Source: Pseudognaphalium luteoalbum (Eukaryota > Streptophyta > Magnoliopsida > Asterales > Asteraceae). Taken from it: DNA of 64,000 bases. Below are positions 43,631-55,206 of the stretch, one piece after another (the first letter of the stretch is position 1; every line of letters begins with the position of its first letter). The stretch covers positions 58,615,540 to 58,679,539 of the forward strand of contig OY730194.1 in NCBI GenBank assembly GCA_963422505.1. Direction: 5' to 3'. Position numbers and translations under genes: made by a program. The notes beneath the pieces were generated by a model. It was not told where the DNA came from and did no database searches. It was given only the letters and a program-made list of their open reading frames with translations.

Positions 43631-44167
43631 TGAGTTAAAATAAGAAGGCTAATTTTCTTGAAAACGTAGGAAATCATTCAAAATCACTTTTCAATTATCC
43701 GAAACACAATATTCGTCAAAACTTTTTCAATGATTACTATTAAAATAACTTTTGGAAGCTATGATATAAATACAAATAAAAAGTATTAACTTTTTTTTGA
43801 ACGTTTTTTACAGCCTTTACTGTTGTGAATATTTAATATACTCACAAAATATAACATGATAATCGCATGTGATTATTCTCTAATATAATATGATTATCAT
43901 GTCTTCGAGATAATCACAAGATATGACATAATAATCCCATATTATTCATGTGATTATCAAAATATAAAATGTGATTATTATGAATAAAAAAATTAATAGA
44001 AAAATAAAAAAACGTCATAATTTTTATTTGAAAACTAGATTCTGAAAGTTATTTGAAAAAGAAGCTACGAAGAAAATTTTGTAAAATAACGTGGTTCGGA
44101 TAGCTAAAAAGTGATTTTGAAGTGTTTCTTACGTTCTCACGAAAATTAGCCTATTATTTAAACCCAC

Positions 44168-44170
<3 letters not shown>
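43631..44170. mobile_element. Foldback/MITE 2 with ~90-base inverted repeats
   Basis: 43631-43725 aligns with the reverse complement of 44080-44170: GGCTAATTTTC, GA.AACGTA.GAAA, TTCAAAATCACTTTT and TATCCGAA are shared. No ORF is present. It lies between microsatellites on both sides. The inside has ATGTGATTAT repeats. Confidence 0.8.

Positions 44171-44218
<48 letters not shown>
44171..44218. repeat. (TA)n microsatellite
   Basis: About 24 TA units at the right edge of MITE 2. Confidence 0.95.
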
Positions 44219-44222
<4 letters not shown>

Positions 44223-44611
44223 ATTTAAATTGTTTAACAACTTTTTTTTTTAACCTTACAACTTTAAAGAAAAATGATAAAGTTACACTTATCTAGAATG
44301 AAAAAGACATAATTACCCATAACTAAATTAGATAACATTTAGAAATAACTTATAAATCTAACTGTAATCTATAAATAAAAATATACTAATATAACTATGA
44401 AAACAATTGATAAGTCAATTAATAAGTAAATAGAGAAAATTATACACTATATATGTCCATATACACATAATATCGTTAAAATGCAATTTAGATGAGACAA
44501 TTAACATATTGATCGTCACCGGTACCTTGACTATGCGGGGTATGTTATTACATATGCTTGGTGTACCAACAAACACGATATATAGGTCCAATATGATCGT
44601 AAGTTCTTAAC
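44219..44611. other. Downstream region of the GDSL gene
   Basis: AT-rich. It should contain the 3' UTR and poly(A) site of the gene that ends at 44612 (reading leftward). I see no other feature. Confidence 0.5.
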
Positions 44612-47098
44612 TTATAGAAGTTGGAGAAGGGAAGAGTGTAAACTCCTCGAAACCGCTCGCCAACCTTGTTGCGAAGGGTGTATCATGTCCCAGAAAAACA
44701 CGTCAGTACGATTTCCACAAACACGATACTTCAGTATCCCTGTATGCTCTTCCACATTTCCACATGAATATCCTTTGGTGACTCCTTGACAGCATGGTTC
44801 CAATAAATTTGAATTCCCTATAAACAATAATAAAAAACAAATGCATGTTCATATTAACTAAAGCTCCGTTCATTTTTCAGTTTCAAAATTTCTCAATTTT
44901 TTGATACTTGATAAGCATCCAAACGTTTTTACTTTTTAATGAATACGTTCATGATAAAAATTCGCTAGGCGGAAAGTACTCGGGTAGAAACTCGTACCAT
45001 ATAATTTATCGAGTTGGAGAGTACTCAGATTGGACTTTTTGTACACTTTAACATAAATTTCAAAAATATGTGTCGATAAACAATAGAAACATAAACAAAA
45101 ATGTCTGGAAACATAAACATAAGCGTTCAATAAAAATAACTCAAGTGGACTCAAAACCCTTATTTTAAGCCAAATTCAAAACGTTGTACAAGTTTGACTT
45201 TGACCAACTTTGACCATTCAATCCCGACTCTGACCAAATAATTACGAGTTGGACCGAGTTTGACCCTGACGTTGATCGATGTTTAGTCCACCTCAGGTTG
45301 AATCGCTTCGGAGTACACCCGACTCCCGATTAGTTCCCGTGTAATCGATAACTTGCCGACTTTTACAACCCTGATACAGTCTAGTGACACATACCTGCGG
45401 AAAGGCTTTGTCGTTGTAGATTTAGAGCAGATGAGAATGCTTTGTAGAGATCTAGAATTACAAAGACTGATTTATCATTAGTTTCATTGTTTAGCTTTTT
45501 AATGCTATCTGTGAGCAATTCGTTATGGAACTCAGCTACTGAATTCTCAGTGTCGCTACAGTTTCGATAAGAGGTAGAGGCTGTGAATTGAGGCAAGCAC
45601 CCAAGTGGTTGCATTGCAGTTATTCCAATCTTACGAACTCCCAACTCGTTTATACGTTTGACGTTAGATACAAGTTGATCGATAATAGATTTTGTTAAAC
45701 CTGGCAAGTCCTACATCATATATACGTCAACGATCTTGATTAACATACAGTTTTACATTGGTTGATTTTATTAGAATGCAACAAAAAGTTTATATAATTG
45801 TTATGAGTAGTAGTACCATATGGGTATGATTAGATGTGATGTAAGTTGCATAGTCATTGCCTGCTAAAGATAGTATTGCAATAGAGGATGAATTAAACAG
45901 GTCTTGCTTTTGTTGAACAAATTGTTGAAAATAGTCAATTTGGGTGGTCATGTTTGGTTGATTCACAAATGTATTAAAGACACCTGTTCCTCCATATGCA
46001 AAATTCATACCATACTTGGTTGATTTTTTCTCACCAGATTTCCACCCTCCATATGTTATTGGAGATTTTGTACCCAGTATGCCAGCTGCGATATTTCAAA
46101 CAAAGTTGACAATTTTATGTTAATATCGAGCAAGGGTATTAAACGAATCAAATGAATAAAAATTGGTCAACTATTAGAGTCGATATTGGAACATGACAAG
46201 TGCATAGACAAGCACTTATTCCAAGCGATCATAACTTTTGAAACACACAGAATTATTAGATCCTTGAAAAGGTAGTGGAAAGCTTTTGATATGATGATAT
46301 GCGTCATTGGACCCAAAACTTTGCTTTTATAGTTAATCACACCAAATCTAGGATACCAATATCATGTCTTAGATATGAAGGAGGTAGCTTTCGATTCTAG
46401 TAGGCTTTAACTCTCTGGGTGACCTTCATGCTTCAAAACAACAAAATTCTTATGCAAAACATGCATCTTAAGGATAATGAAAAATTAACAAACTTTGTTA
46501 GGAAGTACATTTTTCGAGCATGACTAGGTCAGTTACGTCTGTCCAATCGGATTGAACTTCCTAGATAATCTAAAGTACTTCAACTCGAAGTCCAAAATTA
46601 AATCAAGAAAAACAGTACACCCGCAAAACTTTTACAAATAAACTCTTACCAAATGATGTGGCACAATATTATGAAGAAAGAGAAACATAAAAGAGAAAAA
46701 GTGATGAATGTGATTGGCCCATTTCATATGCCATGTAATATTGTGAAAGTTTGTTTGTACAATTTCTGTGAATGTACCATTTCTCTTTATTTAAATTATG
46801 TGAAACAATGCAAAAGAGAGTGTCAGACATGCACACCTAAGTAATCCGTGAGCACACGGCCATCAGAAAACCTGCCAGAGGGACTACCAGGGAAAGTAAT
46901 GCCATATGGTTCCTGCCACGAACCACCATATGATTTTGGCCAATTTCCAGTATCGGCATACGAGTCTCCAAACACAAACAACTTCAAGTTATGATTCCGG
47001 TAATGCCTTTGATTGCTACCAAGATATTTCTCATAGGAAATGGCATTAATTATGCAGCTGAAGAGACAAATGACAACCAGACTTGCTTGTTGTTTCAT
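44612..47098 (-). CDS. GDSL esterase/lipase, four exons
   Basis: Exons on the minus strand are 47098-46837, 46085-45817, 45710-45395 and 44817-44612. All introns are GT-AG and phases agree, giving 350 residues. A signal peptide (ASLVVICLFSCIINAIS) suggests secretion. Block I is FVFGDSYADTGN, where Ser is the nucleophile. Others are GRFSDGRVLTDY, FAYGGTGVF (block II Gly), LAGNDY (block III Asn) and DMIHPSQQGW (block V, catalytic Asp and His). The best match by motif is the At5g03610-like subgroup; the substrate is unknown, but the family hydrolyses acyl esters, often in the wall or apoplast. Intron 1 is about 750 bases. The gene appears intact, starts at the first ATG after a TATA box, and is transcribed the same way as its upstream neighbour. 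Confidence 0.93.
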
Positions 47099-47161
47099 TG
47101 TAAAGTGAAATGAAAAAGGCTTTTTATTTATGAAACGCGAGTGGATCGGCAGATTATTTGA

Positions 47162-47172
47162 GATTTATACAC
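47162..47172 (-). promoter_or_regulatory. Putative TATA box of the GDSL gene
   Basis: The minus strand reads GTGTATAAATC, about 65-75 bases before the ATG. A CACACGCGC stretch lies just upstream. Confidence 0.6.
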
Positions 47173-47892
47173 AGCGCGTGTGTGTATGGAGGGAAGGTTT
47201 AGTATTTGAATTTGGTTGTGGTTGTTGTTGACGATTGACTCATAGGAGTGGTGATTATTGTTTTCTAGGTATTTGGTCAACTATATTGGGGGCTGAAAAT
47301 TAAATATTTAGCAATTGATGTATAATGTTTATTAAATGATATTTAAAACTTCATCTAAATCTAGAATAACGGAGCGTTTTGAAATGGTCATAACTACTCA
47401 TATAAGTATATATATAGCTCACAATGTAATATCATTAATTTTGTGTGTTGTGCATGTGTGCATTTTTATCTGCATATAAATTGTTATCTCAACTTCTTAT
47501 TGATTGTCTAGCTTTGGAAATAGTACAACAAATAAAAATACTTGAAAATCATAATGAGTCATAAGTGAAAGGTGGGTGCTTGTGAGAAGCTTTGAGAGAA
47601 GAATTGCTCAAAGTGAAATAATATTCAATTCATACAACATATAATTACAACTCTAAAATCTAAATGCAAAATGATAACTCAGCATATTGTTAAATCATAA
47701 AACTGTTCAATCTTTTAATTTGTGCTTCCTTCTAACTATACTACGTGATTGATTTAAACCCTAACACTAACAAGATTACATGAACTATACCGTAAGCAAA
47801 CGATGCTTCTAAGATAAATGAAATTTTATAAGATGACTAATAAGATACGGACCTGGTATTAAAAGTTGTAATACCTCAAACCAAAACATGCA
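47173..47892. other. Intergenic, promoter of GDSL gene and 3' end of ORRM1-like gene
   Basis: About 720 AT-rich bases; no ORF or repeat is recognised. Confidence 0.5.
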
Positions 47893-50800
47893 TCAGCTAG
47901 GTGGTCTTGGGCGCCCTCTGCTGTACTTTGGTGGGTTTGTTTTGGCAACATCAACAACAATCATCCAACCATTTATGATCTATATAGCACAAAAACAAGA
48001 GAAAGTGTGAATATTAGCATAAGCACACTTCATGGGTAACCAAATTATTACAATTGAACTTTTAGCCCGGGTGTATAACCGGTTCTGAATGTGCATTCTG
48101 TAAATGGTTAAGTGAAATTAGATAGTCAGAATCAGATAATATTATGAAATAAAGCTGGCTCTAATAGATAGTATTTGGATGTGTTTATATTGTTTGAAGG
48201 TTCCATGATCAGATTATTAGTGTTCGGAGAATTTTGATTAGTGATTACTTAGAAAAGTAATTAAAAAATGAACACAAAAAGATAATTCATAAAACTTTGA
48301 TGAATAAATAAAAACTTTTGTGGAATGAGAGTAGAAGTCCCTTAATGTTGGTTAAAAGAACAGATATATACATAATATTAGTTTACCCTTAAAAATAAGT
48401 TTTATTGCTGCTGGTATGAAGCTGATTATCTACTGGCAAAATAATGAGATGCAGAGTCTGATTATCCAAACATGAAAATTCAATTTTGAAGTCGCAATCA
48501 TCAGATAATGAGTTCCAAAACTCAAATCAGAACACCCATCAAGTGGAAAGGGCTCGGGTTTCATGGTTGTTACCTTTCCATTCATTTCCCTGAGAGCTTC
48601 ACTTGCAGCTTCCTCACTAGTGTATTCGATAAATGCAAAGCCTTTTGACCTTTTGGAGATTTTGTCCATTATAATTTTTACTGTAACATCACTTTAACGA
48701 TTAGATTGCCATGTATATAATAATATAACTATGCTTCAAGTGAAGAAATAAAAAACATACATACCTTCAACAAGCTCTCCAAAACCTTCAAATGCAGCAC
48801 GTAAAGTTTTCTCGGATGTATAAAATGACAGTCCTGCCAATAAATTCCCGTACGTTACAGTCTTGCAAGACCATATTTACATACTAGATTTACATGAAGT
48901 AAAATTTGACAATTTGAAAAGAAATTTGCAGTCTTGAGACAATAAGAGGCTCATTATTTAATACGACTACAAAAATTTGACATTGTTGTATAATACGCAG
49001 CATACCTGTTACAAAGAGCTTTTTTGTTTTAATCTTTGTAGGTTGATTTGTTATGGAAGAATCACTTGAACTTGGAAAATTGTCGCCTGGAAAAAAAAGG
49101 TGCAGAATGTTAATGTGAGTTTGAGAAGAAATGGCAAAATAACCTTGAAGGGACTACAATTGAGCAATCAACATAAAGGGGTTGTTTGGATTTGTGCTTG
49201 GTAAGTGATTATCTGGTTACCGGACTTGAGGTTGCAATGATCAATTCTTATTGTTAGGATGAACAAATCCGCATTTTGATTTTCTTGAGGAGGAATAACT
49301 AGTTTCATACTGGCCACCAACAAAACTAACATTCCCATTCATACTATTTTTTTTGGTGATTCTTATAATCAGTAGTTACCAAACACTCACACATCTGATT
49401 ATCTAATAATGCAACTTCAAGCAGCAGAAGCACACCAATGCACTATGTTCTACAACCTGTTTTCCTAATTTTTAAAAAAGGAGATAACGTCGCTGCCGGG
49501 GATCGAACCCGGGTCACCCGCGTGACAGGCGGGAATACCTACCACTATACTATTGATTGTTTTCCTAGCGATGATCATCTGATTATGACTAGGGTTAAGT
49601 GCGTAAAAGTGCAATTAACTAAGGTCTGACATTCATATTGTGCACCCAACTATTCGGGCATACATTGTGTGTAACAAACTTGTAATTTCTTTCCATTGTA
49701 TATATTTTGGTGACGTGTCAACTTGTTTAGGATGCCACATGGCACCCTATATGGATGACAGGTAGAAAAAATACATACAATGGGAGCAAATAACAAGTTT
49801 CTTACATACAATGTATGCCCAAATAGTTGGATAAATACTATGAATGTCAGACCTTAGTTAATTGCATTTTGGAGCAATTAACCCTTCTGACTATTCAGTA
49901 ACACGTATTCACTTTAAAAATGACATCCAAATCATGGGCAATGACGAAATGTCAGACTGAGGTAAGCATGTTGGTTGGAGTAACAAAAGTCAATTGCATC
50001 ATAACAACAAGATACGAAACAATGGACTGAAAAACCAAAGAAGTCAAACGATAACTAAGGTACCTATATAATCTTTATCGTCTGACTTGACATTATCATC
50101 CGCCCTAACAGATATAACACCAGGAACACCTACAATAACCTTCAAATTTACAAAAGATACAGACAAATACAGTGAGGCAGAAAAACATATTAGAACCTAG
50201 ATTAGAGGTTACCAGCTAATTCCTTTGCACACTCATCGTCTAGTTCACAACAGAATCCATAGTGTGAGTGTAATGAAATGTGATATATACACATTTGGGC
50301 ATCCTGCTCACTGTTTAAACTGTATTCAAAATTTAAAATTACAAGCACACAAGCCAAAAGACTTTTATAATAGGAAAAAAAATGTGAAATTGTTAGTGCA
50401 GAAGCACATACTTCCCCAAGACATTGGTTAGTATCTGCGTATAATAATTAACCAATTGTGTTCTGGTGATGACTCTGGACTCTGGCATTTCTACTCGAAC
50501 AAGCCAGTGTTTCGAACTTCCAGCAGGAAATAGTGGAAGAAAACTATCAGCACAATAATCCTTTTGTACAGAACTATAATCTGGATCAGGCTTAATTGAT
50601 AATACCTCTGGCAAACCTATGATATAAACACAAGTAAGCAGACAGTATCCACTTTACAACAATCCCTTGTGAGTACATTATTCGTGTGGCTTAAAAAATA
50701 ATAACTTCCAGCAGTAAATTTGTTTGAACGGTACTAGAAAAAGAGGGTACATGCTAGTTTTTGGGAAGTTTCTTCATCCATATCGCAGCAGAAGGAGAAT

Positions 50801-51520
50801 TGTGTATCACAAGAAGCATTGTACATGCAGCCTTGAGCTTCAATGTCACTGTACAATTCCAACAAAAAAATACAAAAACTTTCAAAACTTATTATAAAAC
50901 TAGTTCAACATTACCAAAAACTACATAAAAACATGGGAATCTCAATTTAAGTATAGAAACCCTAGATTCAGACCAACTTTTTGTCTAATAATTACTCATA
51001 AACCATCTACACATAGGCACACACTTTAGTAAACTACTCCACTGGCAAGAACTGTCAAAATTCGACTGGGAATTTGAGATATCACATAAAGTTTAAAACT
51101 TTTTGCAAGTCATTAGAAAACAAAGCTCCTTATGTTAGAAAGAGTAAATAAATAAATAAAATTCACCAACCTGCCCAAAACCTTTTCTAAAATCTTGACA
51201 TAATAATCAATAACATCTGGTCTTGACCCAACGTGTTGTGGTGGTGGATCTTTGACCACCACAATCCAATGGCGTTGACCGTGTATTTCATCTAACGATG
51301 GAGCAGTAACGGTTAAACTAGAATTTGTTGCACATGTTTTCCTTGATTTAAAAGTGATAATTGGGGTTAGGGTGATGTTGTTTCTCTGTTGAGAAGAAAT
51401 GGGTTTGAATGCATTGATATTAAATTGTTGGGAAATTGGTGTTTGGAATGAGGGAAGGGAACGGATGATTGATGATATTCGAGGGGTTGTGCAAAGGAGT
51501 GAAGATAGAGCAGGCGCCAT
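47893..51520 (-). CDS. ORRM1: ORRM1-like plastid RNA-editing factor, nine exons
   Basis: Exons on the minus strand are 51520-51171, 50848-50751, 50616-50412, 50310-50213, 50129-50064, 49086-49006, 48833-48765, 48680-48574 and 47979-47893. All are GT-AG with consistent phases, giving 386 residues (Arabidopsis ORRM1 is of similar length). The N-terminus is Ser/Thr-rich (a likely chloroplast transit peptide). Two truncated RIP/MORF-like domains follow (RHWIVVVKDPPPQ...DYYVKILEKVLG and KHWLVRVEMP...NYYTQILTNVLG), then a C-terminal RRM with RNP2 KLFVTGLSF and RNP1 KGFAFIEY, ending RGRPRPPS. ORRM1 is needed for C-to-U editing at many plastid sites in Arabidopsis and binds PPR editing factors. An upstream in-frame GTG exists at 51550, but the ATG at 51520 is the natural start. 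Confidence 0.93.
49489..49559 (-). pseudogene. Degenerate tRNA-Asp (GTC) in intron 5
   Basis: Minus-strand 49552-49489 matches a plant tRNA-Asp(GUC) from the D arm to the 3' acceptor strand: TAGTATAGTGG (box A), CCTGTCACG with anticodon GTC, GGTTCGATCC (box B), CCCCGG and CAGCGAC. The seven bases where the 5' acceptor strand should be (CAATCAA) do not pair with CAGCGAC, so a mature tRNA cannot form. A T6 run 13 bases past the 3' end could serve as a pol III terminator. It has the same strand as the host gene and no intron. Confidence 0.85.
49592..49884. mobile_element. MULE-type MITE in intron 5 of the ORRM1-like gene
   Basis: 293 bases, starting GGGTTAA and ending TTAACCC, with inverted repeats of about 110 bases (GCAATTAACTAAGGTCTGACATTCATA, GGGCATACATTGT). 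A 9-base target duplication flanks it: TTATGACTA (49583-49591) and TTCTGACTA (49885-49893), 8 of 9 identical. A 9-base TSD and long inverted repeats are typical of Mutator-like elements. No coding capacity. Confidence 0.88.
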
Positions 51521-52374
51521 TGACGACGACGATGATGATAATGATGCCACGGGGTTTTTATGTTTTATTTTTACTAGGTTATATTAATAAACTAAGATTA
51601 TAACCCACGGGTTCGCAGATGATGTATAAGATGTATTTATGTGTTATGTATACATCATAAACGGTAATGATAAACTCGAAGTATTATATTAATGAGATGA
51701 ATTGGTATGTTGTGTATGCAAATTTTGATACATTAATAAAGTGGAAGGTGTATAGTTTTGGCCAATATACATTATATCAACTTAAATGTGGATTGGAAAC
51801 GAAACATGAGTGTGAGAGTAACATTCGATTTTATACGTTAACATATATATTGTACTTAAGTAGTCATTATTTAGCAACTTCGTTGGTGAGTATATAATCT
51901 TATCTGCGGTATTGATTATTTGTTGCTTGTTAAAACATAAAAATAAAATAAAAATATGATTTGCCTTTTTTAAGATCTTGCTATATGTTGCATTGCTCTT
52001 TCAACCTAAATGAATAATTCATTCCAAACATAAGTACTAATTGCAATTAAAACAAATAATGTAAAAGTGGAGCAACGTATATAAAGTAAGAAGTTGAAAG
52101 TAAGAAGTAATTCAACGTATATAACTTGCATTTTCAAAGTAACATTACATTTATGCTTATTCATCATAGCCAATAGCATATATATTTGAGAAAACATATA
52201 AATGTAAGAAGAATTTATTGTGTAGATTGAAAAATATTCATTAAATAAATGAATAAAATGATGTCAAGCTTACAATTATTAAATATATATGAATATGAGT
52301 TGAATAATTGGATTTTTTAAATGATAACTGAATAGTTAAATATAAAGGCTAAACTAAGATCATATAATACTCAT
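51521..52374. other. Intergenic, promoter side of the ORRM1-like gene
   Basis: Starts with a GAC/GAT-rich 5' leader (51521-51545), then AT-rich DNA with no feature I can support. Confidence 0.5.
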
Positions 52375-52518
52375 CATGTATTGTATAATAAAATACACAA
52401 CTCATTATAAACACGTTTTTTGTGTTAATCGTGGTGTTTCCATCCTCATGTATTGTATAATAAAATACACATCTCATTATAAACACGTTCTTTATGTTAA
52501 TCGTGGTGTTTCCATCCT
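52375..52518. repeat. 72-base tandem duplication
   Basis: Two copies of a 72-base unit starting CATGTATTGTATAATAAAAT at 52375 and 52447, with a few substitutions. Confidence 0.92.
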
Positions 52519-52655
52519 CGTTACATATATCTTAAGACCTTTATTGCTTGTAGAACACTGGATACTGCGACATAGTTTTCAAAAATCGTTACATATATCT
52601 TAAGACCTTTATTGCTTGTAGAACCCTGGATACTGCGACATAGTTTTCAAAAATC
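52519..52655. repeat. 68-base tandem duplication
   Basis: Two copies of a 68-base unit starting CGTTACATATATCTTAAGAC at 52519 and 52587. It directly follows the 72-base duplication. Confidence 0.92.
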
Positions 52656-53035
52656 CCCCTTGTCATTGACCCAAACAAATATTCATTGAAATAGAAATCA
52701 TATTTCAGCATCATTCATGGGTACTCGGTACCCACCATTACAGTTCATTAAATTCTAATCACTCAAATCAATTCATTCATTTATTTGATTTCTATTTTCT
52801 ATCTACCTAATAGGACCATGTCAATTCAAAAGATTGAATAGCTACTAACTACTTCAAATAATATTATCTTAAAAATTTTAGAGTTATTCTCATTTAACAT
52901 CACTTATTTAAATAAAAAATCCGTTCTTTCATGTCTATCCAATCAACTTTTGGTTTTCTGTGTTTCATTTTTGAGCTCACAACATGTTGTAGTCCCGTTT
53001 AAGTAAATAAACTAATAACTACTAACACAATTGAT
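52656..53035. other. Intergenic sequence before element I
   Basis: AT-rich; no gene or repeat is recognised. The last five bases, TTGAT, would be the target duplication of element I, whose other copy is not in the window. Confidence 0.45.
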
Positions 53036-53927
53036 TGTAAAGGGGGTGAATACAATCTTTTCAAGGTTAAAGTAATTTTATTGATTGAATCAAATAATAA
53101 TACTTTACAACAATTACTTGTAGAAGAGAAAAGACACACTAATCTAAGTAATTGTAACTTGATGATAAATTTAAATATAACAAGTCACTCAGCAAGGGAC
53201 GTTGATAGTGATCTCAACACTACAACATTGTTGGCACAATACTCGCTGACTAACAGGAGTGACTGTTATAAATCAAAGTTTATATTTAATGCGATTTTTG
53301 GTGTAATCAATTCGGTTATTGAGCTGAGTATTTATAGCCATAAATTCTCTATATTATCCAGAGAATAATATTACAAACCGATTGAGTATTTAGTAAAGAT
53401 TTTATTAAATCTTTTTGAAGATTTAATAAATCTTAACAGCTCATCATTTGTTTTGATTTAATTAATACAAATTTACAGAAAAAGTAAAGTATTTTTTTCT
53501 GCAATTAGTAGGGGTTGACTTCTTGTATTATTGCACGCAGGTCATACGGCTATTATCCACCTTGTTGAATGAACCTTCTCGGGTACACGGGTATTTGTCA
53601 GACATGTATACCTTGCATTGGAAATAGTTGTTGGAGCAGGTTAGATAACTATTGATCTTCCACTTCAATCAGAAATCTTCTATCTCAATCTTCAGACTTC
53701 GACTTCTGATACAGGCTTCAGTGTTCTTCCAGTAGCTATTAATAACTTTCAAGTCTTCAAGGTTTGATTAGCGTGAATATATGTGCTGAATAAAATTTTA
53801 CAAGTTATCAGGGATGCTACACAACACATGTAGAGAGACCACAAAGATAAAATGGACGCTGAAGACAAATCAGAGTCTAAGTAACACTTATGTCATATAT
53901 AAATTATAGAGGCAGGGTTAGTGACCA
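53036..53927 (-). mobile_element. Element I: 3' LTR of a probable Copia element
   Basis: 892 bases. The plus strand reads TGTAAAGGGGGTGAATACAATC at the left and GTTAGTGACCA at the right; in element orientation it starts TGGTCACTAACC and ends ATTCACCCCCTTTACA, the latter being common at the 3' ends of plant Copia LTRs. A minus-strand TATA (CTATAAATACTC) lies near 53327. It is followed on the right by a polypurine tract. Superfamily is inferred from these ends only, since no pol is visible. Confidence 0.65.
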
Positions 53928-53944
53928 ATAATCTCCCTCTATTT
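53928..53944 (-). other. Polypurine tract of element I
   Basis: The minus strand reads AAATAGAGGGAGATTAT just before the LTR start, which identifies 53036-53927 as the 3' LTR. Confidence 0.75.
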
Positions 53945-54086
53945 ATTTATGACAGAACAAGTGTTACTTAGTTACTATTCATTTATCTTATATACTATTA
54001 CAACTACAATTCACACATAAATAAATGGTTTAATTTGAATGAATTTTTGATTTTATATCATAATCAAAAGTATTACAAAAGGGACA

Positions 54087-55206
54087 CTATAACATGACAT
54101 CTTCATATTCTTGCTTTATTTTTACATAAGAGTCACTAGTGTCTTGAGCCATTCTTAGCTTCAGCTCTTCATCGATTAGTCTCAGGAATTCTTCATCAAC
54201 ATTGCTTGATCTTCCAATGAAGCGCACAGTAGCAAGATGCTCGGTTTTAGCAATTGAGATCTTAGAAGCCCTTTGAAAGCTTTGCTTTATGATTGGATCG
54301 ACATAGAACATGCCAAACTCAGGGCTCCTGATCAATCTTCCTGGTACAAAGTGAGTTGGCAAGATATGATTTGTTCCCTGGCAGTCAGGAAGGAAGCTCA
54401 TCTTTTGCAGCATCTTGACCTGTTCCAGTTTATCTTCTTTGGTTGATCTCTTGGTCATTTATCTGCTGGAGCTAACAAAATGACCTTTGAGCTCAGCTTG
54501 AAGATGGGAGATGGGTAACTTCAGGGTCCTCTCAGCTTTATTAAGATCAGCGATGATCTTATCTAGTAGTTTCAGCAGGGAAGGCTTGTGAGCAGTCGAG
54601 CTATTTTGTATACATGTGTATAGCTCACAAATTTCTGAGAAGCCCAGAGTAGTCTTCAGCTTTGATAATGATACAATGTCAATTGTATTCTTGTTTTCTC
54701 TTATTAGCTCCAAATTGTTTCTTGATTGCTGAACTTTAAAAGAACTTTGGAGCTACTTTGATTCTAGGAATCTTTTGGGGGAGATGAACCTTTGAATGAA
54801 CTTGATCTGCTCATCCTTCTCCATAAGATTAAGCGCACCCTGTATCATTACTTGCTCTTGTATTTTGATAGCATCATTACCCTTCTTCTCAACCTCGCTT
54901 TCAACATCAGCCTTGAGTTTTGATAGCAACTTTTCGGTTTCAGCTTCTTTTTCTTTCTCTAGCTGCATTGATTTTTCTTGCAAGAAGGCATCATGTAGAT
55001 CTTCAAGAGGAATGTAGAGCTTTTTAGATTTCTTCTTTAATCTTTCCTCATCTCCCACCAATTCATCAGAGCTCGAGCTCTCCATTCTAATCTTCTTTCC
55101 TTTCTGAGTGATTGTGTCATCATCAGATCCTTCATCATCTTCATCCATGATTAATTTTCTTTTTCGTTGAGTGGATAGTTGCATTGGTTGTGAGCTTGTA
55201 GCTGCA
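54087..55206 (-). pseudogene. Element I 3'-terminal ORF of unknown function
   Basis: One minus-strand frame of about 373 codons from the element G junction (55206) down to 54087. Two nonsense codons break it, near 54753 and 54459. It includes an acidic/basic patch (MDEDDEGSDDDTITQKGKK), a Lys/Glu-rich helix with coiled-coil character (QEKSMQLEKEKEAETEKLLS), and a C-terminal part with PTHFVPGRLIRSPEFGMFYV. It lies between the end of pol (lost) and the PPT, the place of the env-like or extra ORF in some Copia lineages (such as SIRE/Maximus). No membrane segment is seen, so an env role is not supported. No domain is recognised. Confidence 0.55.

Noticed and set aside
46653..46844. ORF in intron 1 of the GDSL gene on the plus strand
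   Set aside because: It overlaps exon 1 antisense and has no coding signature.
49489..49559. Functional tRNA-Asp gene
   Set aside because: The 5' acceptor strand does not pair with the 3' strand.
51521..51550. Longer N-terminus for the ORRM1-like protein starting at 51550
   Set aside because: The upstream start is GTG; the first ATG in frame is at 51520.
54087..55206. Host gene for a coiled-coil protein
   Set aside because: It has no introns, contains two stops, and is followed directly by a PPT and an LTR; it belongs to element I.
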